From positions 1-64,000 of the forward strand of contig JAHLVW010000058.1 in the NCBI GenBank assembly GCA_019058275.1: DNA of 64,000 nt. The letters are read 5' to 3'. The translations under genes were made by a program, and so were the position numbers. This document shows, piece by piece, positions 28,362-36,859 of this stretch. This DNA is from Candidatus Heimdallarchaeota archaeon. GTDB taxonomy: Archaea; Asgardarchaeota; Heimdallarchaeia; JABLTI01. Numbering within the stretch: the stretch's first letter is position 1; each line of letters opens with the position of its first letter. Below the pieces are notes generated by a model. It searched no databases. It saw only the letters and a program-made list of their open reading frames with translations, and had not been told where the DNA came from.

Positions 28362-28889
28362 TTAATCGAATTTAGAAATTTTGTCTAAAGATAATCGAGC
28401 AATTTCATTGAAAACTAACTCAACTCCTAAACCATTCGCAGAAGAAGTCTCAATATATCTGATAGCATTGTATTTCTTTATTGTATCCTCAACAATATCA
28501 TCTGCAATTAGTGTATCTCTCGGTAAATCGCTTTTTCCACCAACTAAGATTATTTCAGTTTTTGTATTTTTATCAACAAAACCATACCAAGTATCTAAAC
28601 CACCAATAGATAAGGCTCGAGTTAAATCAAACATTAAAACAGCAACAAGTGCTCCTCTAAAATAATTATCGAAAATACCCATTTGTTTGAATTGTTCTTG
28701 CCCACCACAATCCCAAACGCTTAAAGAAATGTCTCTTCCTTGATGACTCATCTGATGTATGTGAAAACCAACACCAATTGTGAGTTTTGTTGTATCGATA
28801 AATTCTCCTGTTAGATAACGTTGAATCAGTGTAGTTTTTCCAACACCACCATCTCCACCAAACACAACTTTAGCTATTATTTTCGACAT
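28362..28889 (-). CDS. Ras/Rab-like small GTPase
   Basis: The best start is the ATG at 28889, giving 175 residues; a longer frame up to 29135 runs into the upstream gene and adds a non-GTPase stretch. All G motifs are visible: G1 GGDGGVGKTTL (residues 12-20), a Thr in KLTIGVG for G2, G3 WDCGGQEQF (about 59-67, Gln kept), G4 GGKSDL (about 117-122, in place of NKxD) and G5 ETSSA (about 147-151). Sequence style is that of the eukaryote-like Ras/Rab/Gtr group found in Asgard archaea. No C-terminal Cys for lipidation is present. It is last in a minus-strand cluster with an uncharacterised protein and two other GTPases, so they probably act together in trafficking, cytoskeleton or signalling. Confidence 0.85.
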   Translation of the reverse strand: MSKIIAKVVFGGDGGVGKTTLIQRYLTGEFIDTTKLTIGVGFHIHQMSHQGRDISLSVWDCGGQEQFKQMGIFDNYFRGALVAVLMFDLTRALSIGGLDTWYGFVDKNTKTEIILVGGKSDLPRDTLIADDIVEDTIKKYNAIRYIETSSANGLGVELVFNEIARLSLDKISKFD

Positions 28890-29034
28890 TGATGCGTCCC
28901 ACCAAAGTAATTTATCAACATATATTTTGTAATAACAAATCAATAGTGCAATATTATTTAATATAAAGCTATTCGTTTTAACAAATAGCTTTTCAAAAAG
29001 CTTCAAAATAATAAAAAAATAAAGAGGAGATTGA

Positions 29035-29838
29035 CTAATGTATCTTTTCAATGGAAACATTAAGTCTATCAAGAATTTTGGACATTTCATTAATTTCAGT
29101 AACTGAAACAACTTTGAGTCTGTTTTTGAAAACACTAGAATTTAATTCTGATGCACTTTTATAGATCTGTCTTCTTCTCCAAACAGAAGGATCTGGATGA
29201 TAAAAAAGAATTGATAAAGTATTTTTGCTTTTATCAGCAACATAGAAGACATCTGTTGCTGGGATTTTCTTGCCAATTAATTCTTTTGGTGAGCCATCTT
29301 CAAGGATTGTGAAAATTCTTGGTAGTTTGCCTGAGAATAATAATCCCATTTTCTTAGAAAGCTCTTGAAGATTAGCGTGTGTTAAATCTCTTTCAGAAGT
29401 TATATCCCTAACGATAACAGAGAAGTATGGCTTAATTAAACCATAAGCATCTAAGATTTCTCGAGTATAATCTTCGTTAAACAATAAGAAGAGAATGCAT
29501 TTTCGACCAAATTCCATTATGCGTTGGTCTTCAGATGCCTCAGCTTCAACATCGAAAGTAATTGCCATTGCACGTAAATTACTAGCATCTGGAACAGGTA
29601 AGGGACCAAATGATCTTTTATCATCCATTGTGTCAAAGATTTGTGCTTTTTTCTCTTTCATTGTTTTGTTTGAAGCCCCTTCATCTAAACCTACAATTGT
29701 CATTCCTTCTACAGCTAACGTAAGAGTTTGCTCTTCTTTAAGATCTGTATCATTATAAATGACTGAAGGTCCAGTATCTTCAAATGTTACAAAGACAATT
29801 CCCAGTAAGTGTTCTTTTTTCGATTCCAATCCAGACAT
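29035..29838 (-). CDS. Uncharacterised protein of the GTPase cluster (possible longin/roadblock-like fold)
   Basis: A 267-residue protein with no recognised domain name. The first 50 residues alternate strands (GIVFVTFEDTGPSVIYND) in the way of longin or roadblock proteins, then comes a central mixed region with FGPLPVPDA and IMEFGRKC, a second alternating region near 165-215 (LLFSGKLPRIFTI, VFYVADKSKNTLSILFYHP) and a C-terminal helix. It lies between two small GTPase genes on the same strand, 145 bases upstream of the Ras-like gene, which suggests a partner or regulator of a GTPase. This function is inference only; a structure prediction would decide it. Confidence 0.55.
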   Translation of the reverse strand: MSGLESKKEHLLGIVFVTFEDTGPSVIYNDTDLKEEQTLTLAVEGMTIVGLDEGASNKTMKEKKAQIFDTMDDKRSFGPLPVPDASNLRAMAITFDVEAEASEDQRIMEFGRKCILFLLFNEDYTREILDAYGLIKPYFSVIVRDITSERDLTHANLQELSKKMGLLFSGKLPRIFTILEDGSPKELIGKKIPATDVFYVADKSKNTLSILFYHPDPSVWRRRQIYKSASELNSSVFKNRLKVVSVTEINEMSKILDRLNVSIEKIH

Positions 29839-30009
29839 TTGATATCAACCTTTTTAGGATTTTTTAGTTATATTCTTTAAATGATTTTTAAAGTGCAACG
29901 GATTATGTTATGAAATTATACTTTTGAATTTATAAATCTGTTTTTCTCTGATTTTTTCTGTAAAGTTTTTATTTTTCTGTTAACTTGATGCTAATTTCTA
30001 AATAAATGC

Positions 30010-30975
30010 TTAAATGGGTATGCCATCATCTTTATTTTTGCTTACTTCGATGAGATTTTCTATAGCAATTCTGCCATTTTCTCCTTCCTCTATGAAGATA
30101 TCTAATACCATTTCTGCGATTTGCTTTGCTTTACCTAGAGCACCACCACGTTCTACAAACAAGCAGCATATTTTTTGCATTCTTGATACCAGAACCATTG
30201 AATAGTCACCTACAGTTACAACATCAAGAAAACTTGAATCCTTAAATAGAGTTCTAGTCATGGAATTTAACGCTGAAAGCAAACCAGTGATTAAAACAGC
30301 ATCCTGTTCTCTATCTGTAACATTCGAAAATTGAGCATCAAAATCAAGCAAACCATTGACATCGTAAATTAACGCTCTGTGAACTGTAACAGTTTCATGA
30401 TATCCTTCATAGGCCATTAGTTTGGAAACAAACCAATCAAAAGCACGATAGATGCCTTCACCTGAAATTATAGTACAAATTTCAAAATGGAAAGATCTCG
30501 GTTCAGTTGGTGATGAGATTCTTGTTAAATCAAAATAGTTCATAACTTCACTAAGATTGATTTTTCGTTCAGGATCTCTTTTATTGATCATAACTAAAAG
30601 AGGAACGTTTGAAGGTAATTGATCAACAATAGTATGGAAAGGTTCTATGGATTTTTGTAAACTTTCTTCTGATTCTCCATTAATAGTGTAAACAATTCCA
30701 TCTGTAATGGACAAGAAATATTCTACAATCTTTTCATCATTTAGAATATCCTTGCCAAGATCGATAAGTTTGAACCATTCTGTACCGTAAGAGATATCAA
30801 CCCAATTCATAACAGTGTCAGGATAGACTTTATCACGACTAGAAGAAAGCAAATGATAAAGCAAAGTAGTCTTACCAGAACTCTTTTCACCCATCAGTAA
30901 AACCCAAGGAATAGTGTGATCTTTCTTTTGCAAATAAGTTGAAAATGCTTCGATTGCTTTGCGTGAACCTTTCAT
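30010..30975 (-). CDS. Degenerate small GTPase-like protein with C-terminal longin/roadblock-like module
   Basis: A 321-residue protein in two parts. Residues 1-190 keep G1 MGEKSSGKTT (29-37) and G4 INKRD (130-134), but G3 is altered (LIDLGKD rather than DxxG) and G5 is not clear, so GTP hydrolysis may be lost or slow. Residues 195-300 form a separate module: a strand ALIYDVNGLL (201-210), a helix GLLSALNSM, a hairpin VGDYSMVLVS (255-264), CCLFVERGG and a final helix. The same order occurs in the Arf-like protein next door and in the cytosolic ends of the two giant surface proteins. It probably works as a complex subunit beside the Arf-like GTPase, 136 bases upstream. Confidence 0.65.
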   Translation of the reverse strand: MKGSRKAIEAFSTYLQKKDHTIPWVLLMGEKSSGKTTLLYHLLSSSRDKVYPDTVMNWVDISYGTEWFKLIDLGKDILNDEKIVEYFLSITDGIVYTINGESEESLQKSIEPFHTIVDQLPSNVPLLVMINKRDPERKINLSEVMNYFDLTRISSPTEPRSFHFEICTIISGEGIYRAFDWFVSKLMAYEGYHETVTVHRALIYDVNGLLDFDAQFSNVTDREQDAVLITGLLSALNSMTRTLFKDSSFLDVVTVGDYSMVLVSRMQKICCLFVERGGALGKAKQIAEMVLDIFIEEGENGRIAIENLIEVSKNKDDGIPI

Positions 30976-31111
30976 AATTTCTTCTCCCTTAACAGAAGAT
31001 TATCCTTAACGTTGCAATTTTTTTATGATAATTATTTGTAAGTATTAAATATATGATTATCGGTCTGTAATAAACTGGGAAAAGAAGAATAAAAAGAAGG
31101 AAAAAGAGAAT

Positions 31112-32074
31112 TTAAGAGATAGCATCAAGCGGGAAGTAATTTGAGATTACTTTTTCTAATGAAACAGAGAGACCTTTAAGGTAATCCATCTCAATTGCTT
31201 CAAAGATACGACTTGCTATTGTGAGAACTCTACTGACAGGATCATTGACATCAATCAAAATACCCATCACAAAAAGCTTATTCTTAATGATAACAAGCTG
31301 GTAATGTCCCATAATTTCCAAAACAGTGACAGCTTCGTTGTAATCTCTCATCTGTTTTGCAAATCGTTCTGTTTCTTTAATTGATTCCCGATATGCAGTA
31401 GCTACATCTGCTTGCTGAGTCGGGCTACCAAAGATGGCTTGATCAAGTTCTTTACCATTAGAATCAAAAACAACAGCTGAGAAAATCTTAACATGCCAAG
31501 TAGGGATAGCTTTATCTTTAGAGACAATATTAACTAACCAATCCCAAGCAGGGAATAATCCCTCGCCAGATAAGGCAGAGCACCTGAACATATTGAAAGC
31601 ACGATCTTGGCGAGTCATTTTTTGTAATTCAAGGGTTTCCATAACTTCAACAGTTGAAGCAGCTTCTTCTTTATCAGATTTGTTGACCAAGAAAAGAATG
31701 GGAGCACTCTGATCAGTATTTTCTAAAGATTCGTAAAAGACGTCTTTAGCCAATTGAAAGCGCTTCTTATCAGCAGCATCAATGACAAAGACAATAACTT
31801 GAGCTTTAGTAATAAATTTCTTCCACAAAGTCTTACGAATTGGTGCATGACCACCAAGATCCCAAACAACGAATTCTAAAGTACGATAACGATAAAGTTC
31901 AATATTAACGCCAAAAGTTGGCTTGGAAAGGGTGTACTCAGAACGTAAAATTCTTTTCATGATTGTTGTCTTCCCCGCTGCATCCAGTCCTATTATCGCT
32001 ACATGTTGTTTTACTGGTCTTCCATCTGCCCCTTTTCTTTTGTCTGCGCTGATTAATCTTCTTAGGAAACTCAA
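31112..32074 (-). CDS. Arf-like small GTPase with C-terminal longin/roadblock-like module
   Basis: A 320-residue protein. Residues 20-185 read as an Arf-family GTPase: GLDAAGKTTIM (29-39), Thr53 in PTFGVNIE, VWDLGGH (70-76), NKSD (131-134) and CSALSGEGL (165-173). His76 stands where Arf proteins have the catalytic Gln, which should lower intrinsic hydrolysis. The N-terminus lacks Gly2, so it is not myristoylated, but its basic-hydrophobic first helix could touch membranes. Residues 195-300 add a second domain absent from eukaryotic Arfs: SAVVFDSNGK, a helix, MGHYQLVIIK and a last helix. It follows a long pyrimidine-rich (plus strand) leader and heads the GTPase cluster. Confidence 0.85.
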   Translation of the reverse strand: MSFLRRLISADKRKGADGRPVKQHVAIIGLDAAGKTTIMKRILRSEYTLSKPTFGVNIELYRYRTLEFVVWDLGGHAPIRKTLWKKFITKAQVIVFVIDAADKKRFQLAKDVFYESLENTDQSAPILFLVNKSDKEEAASTVEVMETLELQKMTRQDRAFNMFRCSALSGEGLFPAWDWLVNIVSKDKAIPTWHVKIFSAVVFDSNGKELDQAIFGSPTQQADVATAYRESIKETERFAKQMRDYNEAVTVLEIMGHYQLVIIKNKLFVMGILIDVNDPVSRVLTIASRIFEAIEMDYLKGLSVSLEKVISNYFPLDAIS

Positions 32075-32412
32075 ACTTTGTTTTTCTCCATTTTCTTTCT
32101 ACTTTTTTTTCGTTATTCTTTGTTGTTCTCTTTTACTAAAAAGTCTTTTTATTTACTTTCCATCTGCTTCCTTTTTTAAATTCCTTTTGTGCTAAGATAT
32201 ATATTAGTCGGTTTTCAATCTTCAAAAATCTTCCCTTTCTGCTATTCTTTCCCTTTACTGTTTATTTTTCTTTGAAAATTCTAAAGTCTTTTCTTTCACA
32301 TTTTTTTTGTCAGTTTGTTTTGTCTGTACCCTCTATTAGCTAAGCATTCAAATACATTCAATTTTTTTAGCTTGTGAGAATTAAAATAACGATGAATTGT
32401 TATTTAATTAGA
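32075..32412. other. 338-base spacer, pyrimidine-rich on the plus strand
   Basis: No gene or RNA is recognised. From about 32080 to 32330 the plus strand is dominated by T and C, so the leader of the minus-strand Arf-like gene is purine-rich. The only small plus-strand frame here is low-complexity and overlaps the GTPase start. The Arf-like promoter should lie here; a possible TATA-like ATATATAT element lies near 32198-32207. Confidence 0.4.
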
Positions 32413-33537
32413 TTATTGATTATAAGCTTCATTGAATTGTTCTTTCACTGATTCTGCTATACTCTCAGGAGTTGCAGCTGCGATTGGTTCAAAATGTAAA
32501 AGTTCCATGAATCCAATATCTCCTGTATAATTTGGCATAAGGTTTGGTCTTGTGACAATTCTTAAGTTAATTCGAAATGAATCATAATGATCTTCATTTA
32601 TTGGTCCTATATACATAGCCACATTCACTGATGTTGCTCCTCTTCCAATGTAAAGAGCTTTTAGTGCCTGTGAAATGCCCTTTGCCAATTCTGTACTTTC
32701 TTCTTTTGTAAATACAGATATATCTGTTTTTGGAATTTTAACAATGCCAGTTAGTTCATTTTTCCCTAAAGGTGAGTAAGTTGCTATCCAAGCCATAAAG
32801 TTATTTTCAGTAATAAACCGTTCATTGATTTCCTTTTCAGCTTCAATAAGATCTAACCAATAATTTGAACCATTTTTTGCATATTGTTTACTTCTACCCA
32901 TTAGAATTTCGGTGTATTTTGTTGGTTTAACATCTTGAATAATTTGAATATGTGGATGTATTATTGATGACGCGGATGGTGGGAGATAATTGAAATTGAT
33001 TGACGGATATTTTACAGATTTATCAAATTTATTCACAGCTTTAAAATATTTAATTGAACCTGCTATTGCATCTTGCCAAATTTCAGGTGTAAAATCTTGC
33101 AATGGGGTAAAATGCTTATCTCCTAAAGTACCTACCGCATGGTATTGTGAAAAAACAAATAAGTTTGGAAATAAAGTGAAAGTTCCTTGTTTTATCCTAT
33201 CACCTAATCCTAATTCTTTGGGAAATCTTGGAGTAGATTTCTCAACATTTTCAGGACAGAAAAAACATTTCTTAGAAGAATTCTCGATAACAGATTGTAG
33301 ATTTTGCTCGTAATTTTCACTAGGCATCGTAGCTTGTTTAACACGATCTGCTCGCAATTTGTTAATTCTTGAGTAATGATTTGTTAAAGGATCTTTTCTG
33401 TACTCGATTTTTTGCTCCACAAGCTTGTAGCTGTCTAAAGGACTATGGATTTTTGCAGAACGAATTACTTTTTCGAATTTAATCTTACCTACTTTAACTT
33501 TTATATTTTCTTCGTTTTTCTTTACTTTTTCTGGCAT
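32413..33537 (-). CDS. HIT-superfamily nucleotidyltransferase, GalT-like
   Basis: A 374-residue protein with CFFC (91-94, likely zinc) and the catalytic motif HPHIQII (194-200), both typical of galactose-1-phosphate uridylyltransferase-like enzymes; the second His of HPH would form the covalent nucleotide intermediate. The region NFNYLPPSASSIIHPHIQ fits the GalT active-site strand. The family also includes ADP-glucose and AP4A-type phosphorylases, so the exact reaction is open: transfer of a nucleotidyl group to a sugar phosphate is likely. A basic, Lys-rich first 30 residues is unusual. The gene is divergent from the wHTH gene at 33717. Confidence 0.65.
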   Translation of the reverse strand: MPEKVKKNEENIKVKVGKIKFEKVIRSAKIHSPLDSYKLVEQKIEYRKDPLTNHYSRINKLRADRVKQATMPSENYEQNLQSVIENSSKKCFFCPENVEKSTPRFPKELGLGDRIKQGTFTLFPNLFVFSQYHAVGTLGDKHFTPLQDFTPEIWQDAIAGSIKYFKAVNKFDKSVKYPSINFNYLPPSASSIIHPHIQIIQDVKPTKYTEILMGRSKQYAKNGSNYWLDLIEAEKEINERFITENNFMAWIATYSPLGKNELTGIVKIPKTDISVFTKEESTELAKGISQALKALYIGRGATSVNVAMYIGPINEDHYDSFRINLRIVTRPNLMPNYTGDIGFMELLHFEPIAAATPESIAESVKEQFNEAYNQ

Positions 33538-33716
33538 TCTATCACAACTTTAATTCTTAAGATGAATTTATTTTTCTAACTTTACCTTCGACTTAAAAAA
33601 TGTGCTATTATACCTAACTTATTTTTTCATGGCATAAGAAATGGTTATTAAAAACAATTGAGTATATTATTTCAGAGATTAGTGCTTTTGCAAGATTTTC
33701 TGGGTTGTTATGAAAT

Positions 33717-34016
33717 TTGCCAAAAACAAAAATCGAAAGACCTGAAGCTATTTTAAGAAAGAAAAGAAATACACAGAAGGGATTACAAGTACGTAATAGA
33801 ATTTTGAAATTACTTTATGAAAATCCTACAAAGTCCTTTACTACTTCAGAAATTATTGAGGGTGTAGGTATAAATTATTCATCGATTACTTACCATCTAA
33901 AAAACATGCTAGTAGAAAATGTCGTTAATAACAGAAAAAGAGCAAGAAGAAATATTTGGCAAATTACTGGTTTAGGTCAACAAACAATCAAAAGATGGTT
34001 AGAAAACGATGAATAG
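33717..34016 (+). CDS. Small winged-helix DNA-binding protein
   Basis: A 99-residue protein from a TTG at 33717 (no in-frame ATG precedes the domain). It is a single winged helix: a helix NRILKLLYENP, a turn SFTTSEIIEGVGI, a recognition helix NYSSITYHLKNMLVENVV and a wing RARRNIWQITGLG, as in ArsR/MarR-like archaeal regulators. The basic first 25 residues may add DNA contacts. It sits 126 bases upstream of the archaeosortase operon in the same direction, so it is a good candidate for a local regulator. Confidence 0.7.
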   Translation: MPKTKIERPEAILRKKRNTQKGLQVRNRILKLLYENPTKSFTTSEIIEGVGINYSSITYHLKNMLVENVVNNRKRARRNIWQITGLGQQTIKRWLENDE

Positions 34017-34142
34017 CTTATTTTGTTTAAACAATCAAGATTACAAACATTTCCTAATCTTTTTTTTTAATTCATTAACCTTAGAAAAGCAAAGCAAATA
34101 TTTTTGAATCACTTCGAGAAAACAAGATAAGGTTAGATCCGT

Positions 34143-35603
34143 ATGAGTTATGTATCCTGGTACCCCAAAAATCCGCGTGAAAGATTAAACTTCTTCTTGC
34201 GAACATTTCCAGCATTTCTAGTTATGTTATTTGTCTTATACTATGTTTTAGATTGGGTAGGAGCATTCGAATTTTTAGAAATATTGGTCAGAGATAATTC
34301 TGTTTGGTTGTTAAAAGTAATATTTGGTTATGAAAATGCAAATCCTGGACTGTTTGAAAGAAGAGATCTAGATCCTCTAACAGGTGGTATCATTCGTTTT
34401 GGAACACCACATTTTCCAGGATTAGATCTAGGTGCAGATTATCCTAGAATTTTATTGATAATTCGCGCTTGCACTGGCATGGAAGCAGGTGCCTTGTTGG
34501 GTGCACTTATCTTTATCACTCCAGCAAAGTGGGAAAATAAAGTAGTTGCTCATATAACAAACCTATTAATGATGCATATAGGTAATACTTTTAGAGTAAC
34601 ATTCCATTTTTGGTTTACTCAATACCTTTATGGATTATGGGGAGATGCAGATAAAGCATTCTTTTACGCTCATGATATGTTAAGTAAAGTCTTTGGGTTT
34701 GTAGGCATCGTTATTTTTACTCTTGTAATAGAAAGAACTGGAGTGAAAATAGTATCAACATTCGGTGCGTGGATCGATGCTTTTGCCGAAGGATTCAAAC
34801 GATTTACATGGAGAATAAGAGGTAAAGCTTACTACACAAAAGCTTCAGAAGCATATGAAGAAATAGCTACTGCTGATGCAAGTGTTCCAACAAGAGTAGA
34901 AAAGCTTGATGAGGTGAATTTCTATCCGCAGGAAGAAATTTCCAATAATAAATGGAAATTCTTTACAAATACCTTTACAATTTTTGCAGGAGTTTCATTA
35001 GGAATTATGTTATTAGGTCTAATACCTCCACTAAATCAAATAATTGGAACATCATCAGATGCAATTGCAGTGAATTGGTTTGGAGCTGCTAGAACGGAAT
35101 CTGAAGCTCTTAACACGTTTTGGTGGACTTCAAGATACTTAAGATTAGAAGGAAATGATTTTGTAATAAATATTGCCAGTTCTGGAATGCTTATGTTTGC
35201 CATCTTAATTGCAGGATTAATTGTCACCCCAGGAAGATGGAAAAATAAATCAATTGCAATGTCAATAACCCTTTTTGTTATTTTCCCGCTAAACATCTTC
35301 AGACTAGGTTTCCAAAAATGGGCAACATGGGCTTTAGCAAATGGTGAAATTAGTGGTACTCGACCTTTAATGTATCTGAATTTAGCTGATATGATTACTA
35401 CTTGGTTCCCCTTTATTTTCTGGGTTTTGATATTTGCTATATTACTTGTGATCTATAACAAATTAAATGTGAAGGTTTTCACTGTTATGTGGGCTTGGTT
35501 ACATCAACTAGTATTCACTTTAGGTTGGATAGTTGGTTTACAAGATAAGCCAGGTAAAATAGTAAAAGATACAGAGGAAAAAGTAGCAATAAGTAGTGAA
35601 TAA
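34143..35603 (+). CDS. Archaeosortase/exosortase-family transpeptidase, internally duplicated
   Basis: A 486-residue polytopic protein. Residues 100-200 hold the family triad: Cys110 in IRACTGMEAG, Arg151 in HIGNTFRVTF and His177 in YAHDM. Archaeosortases cut C-terminal sorting signals and transfer surface proteins to a lipid or other anchor on the outside of the membrane. From residue about 280 the helix pattern starts again, and residues 346-390 align with 110-154 without a gap: the Cys becomes Ser346 (IASSGM), the Arg is kept (Arg387 in NIFRLGF), and the His region is Ala415 in LADM. So the second half looks like a catalytically dead copy of the first. Operon: DUF1616-like genes follow with overlap. 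Confidence 0.8.
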   Translation: MSYVSWYPKNPRERLNFFLRTFPAFLVMLFVLYYVLDWVGAFEFLEILVRDNSVWLLKVIFGYENANPGLFERRDLDPLTGGIIRFGTPHFPGLDLGADYPRILLIIRACTGMEAGALLGALIFITPAKWENKVVAHITNLLMMHIGNTFRVTFHFWFTQYLYGLWGDADKAFFYAHDMLSKVFGFVGIVIFTLVIERTGVKIVSTFGAWIDAFAEGFKRFTWRIRGKAYYTKASEAYEEIATADASVPTRVEKLDEVNFYPQEEISNNKWKFFTNTFTIFAGVSLGIMLLGLIPPLNQIIGTSSDAIAVNWFGAARTESEALNTFWWTSRYLRLEGNDFVINIASSGMLMFAILIAGLIVTPGRWKNKSIAMSITLFVIFPLNIFRLGFQKWATWALANGEISGTRPLMYLNLADMITTWFPFIFWVLIFAILLVIYNKLNVKVFTVMWAWLHQLVFTLGWIVGLQDKPGKIVKDTEEKVAISSE

Positions 35604-36339
35604 ATTTGGACTTCTCTTTCTAGCTGGTGATGTAGTCTTGTCAAAAAAAGATAAAAGAACTGAAAAAAAAGAAAAATTAGAAGCAAGACTAAGAAAAGAA
35701 AAGATAGAAAAACAAGTCCAAGAAATTACTGATGAGTATAAACCTGCAGATATTAGAACATTAGTTGAATTAATTGAAGAAAAATATGAAACCCCACAAG
35801 ATGAAGTACTCAAGATTTTAAGAGAAAAGGAACAAAGAAAAGAAATAACTTTACAAGAACCAATTGTTGAACCCACTTCATTACCAAAAAATCTCAAAGA
35901 ATATTTCTTTAAGAAAAATTATTTCTCAATTGAATTCTGGACAGTAATCATAACCATTTGTTTGGTATCAATATTTGTCTTTGTAAATGTGGAAACAGGT
36001 TTCTTCTTTATAATGAGATACATTGTTGTAAGTTTCTTCATGCTTATATTATCTGGTTGGACATTGACAGCAGCAATATTTCCTGAATTGAATGATAATT
36101 TCCGGTTTTTAGAAAGAGCAGCAACAGCAATTGGATTCAGTATTGTAATCCTTGTAGTTGATGGCTTATTTCTAAATTATACTTTTCATTTCAATCCAGT
36201 ATCAATTGGTGTTAGTCTAATTATCATAACCATATTACCATTGGTAATAGCAATAGGTTTGAGAATGAAATTATCTAGAGATGGGTATATTTTCAGAAGA
36301 AAGGAAGATGAACCAGAAGAAGAAATCTTTGAAGGTTGA
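35596..36339 (+). CDS. DUF1616-like membrane protein of the archaeosortase operon
   Basis: Up to 247 residues. A charged helical N-terminal half (about residues 15-100, Lys/Glu-rich, probably cytosolic coiled coil) leads to four helices. The segment SGWTLTAAIFPE, then an ERAATAIGFSI helix start, is the DUF1616 membrane pattern seen beside archaeosortases. The frame opens with GTG at 35596, overlapping the archaeosortase stop by eight bases, but a TTG at 35638 is preceded by GGTGA at about eight bases and is a likely true start. The extracytoplasmic half that DUF1616 proteins usually carry is missing here and appears in the gene at 36860. A helper in substrate capture is likely, not proven. 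Confidence 0.6.
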   Translation: MNKFGLLFLAGDVVLSKKDKRTEKKEKLEARLRKEKIEKQVQEITDEYKPADIRTLVELIEEKYETPQDEVLKILREKEQRKEITLQEPIVEPTSLPKNLKEYFFKKNYFSIEFWTVIITICLVSIFVFVNVETGFFFIMRYIVVSFFMLILSGWTLTAAIFPELNDNFRFLERAATAIGFSIVILVVDGLFLNYTFHFNPVSIGVSLIIITILPLVIAIGLRMKLSRDGYIFRRKEDEPEEEIFEG

Positions 36340-36841
36340 TGATTATATGTTCGATTATAATAAAAGGAAATTCTCACAAAAATCTAGATCAAAATTGATT
36401 ATCAGCTTACTAATTTCTAGTGTAGTAGTTCCTGTTTTCTTTTATGAATTAAATTTATCTAAAGTATCAGCTGCAACACAAACAGAAGCTTTTGAAGCAA
36501 TCACAACTGCATTTGAATTAATTGAACAAGCGAGTGAACAAGGTATTAATGTTACAAATCAAGCAACTAAATTAAATAGTGCAATTTCTGATTATAACTC
36601 AGGGAATTATAATAATGCGTATAATGTTGCACAAGAAATAATTGTTGATGTTGAAGAATTAATAGATAATTATCGAACTGGAAGATTATTCCCATATATT
36701 CTCATCCCATTTAATTTAGCATTAGTTGCATCATTAATTATTTTTTTTGGCAGAAATGTCAAGAATTGGTATCAGAAAAGAAGAGATGAAGAATATCTGG
36801 ATTTGGAAATCGTTTATGAAAATGGAGAAGAGAGAAACTAA
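36308..36841 (+). CDS. Two-helix membrane protein of the archaeosortase operon
   Basis: About 177 residues from the ATG at 36308 (GGAAG just upstream); a later ATG at 36347 is also possible. The protein has a basic N-terminus, a first helix (about 32-50 of this reading), an extracytoplasmic part of about 85 residues rich in Asn, Gln and Thr with helix-forming repeats (EAITTAFELIEQASEQGI), and a second helix followed by a charged tail. It overlaps the 3' end of the DUF1616-like gene and ends one base before the next frame opens at 36842, so all four genes are probably translated from one transcript. No family is recognised. Confidence 0.6.
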   Translation: MNQKKKSLKVDDYMFDYNKRKFSQKSRSKLIISLLISSVVVPVFFYELNLSKVSAATQTEAFEAITTAFELIEQASEQGINVTNQATKLNSAISDYNSGNYNNAYNVAQEIIVDVEELIDNYRTGRLFPYILIPFNLALVASLIIFFGRNVKNWYQKRRDEEYLDLEIVYENGEERN

Positions 36842-36859
36842 ATGCTAGGTGGTGAAAAA

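Noticed and set aside
28890..29135. 82-residue N-terminal extension of the Ras-like GTPase
   Set aside because: It overlaps the upstream gene, has a hydrophobic and low-complexity composition and no domain. The GTPase fold begins at the ATG at 28889.
32990..33313. 107-residue frame with many Cys on the plus strand
   Set aside because: It lies antisense to the GalT-like gene, whose CFFC and HPHIQ motifs show that the minus strand is coding.
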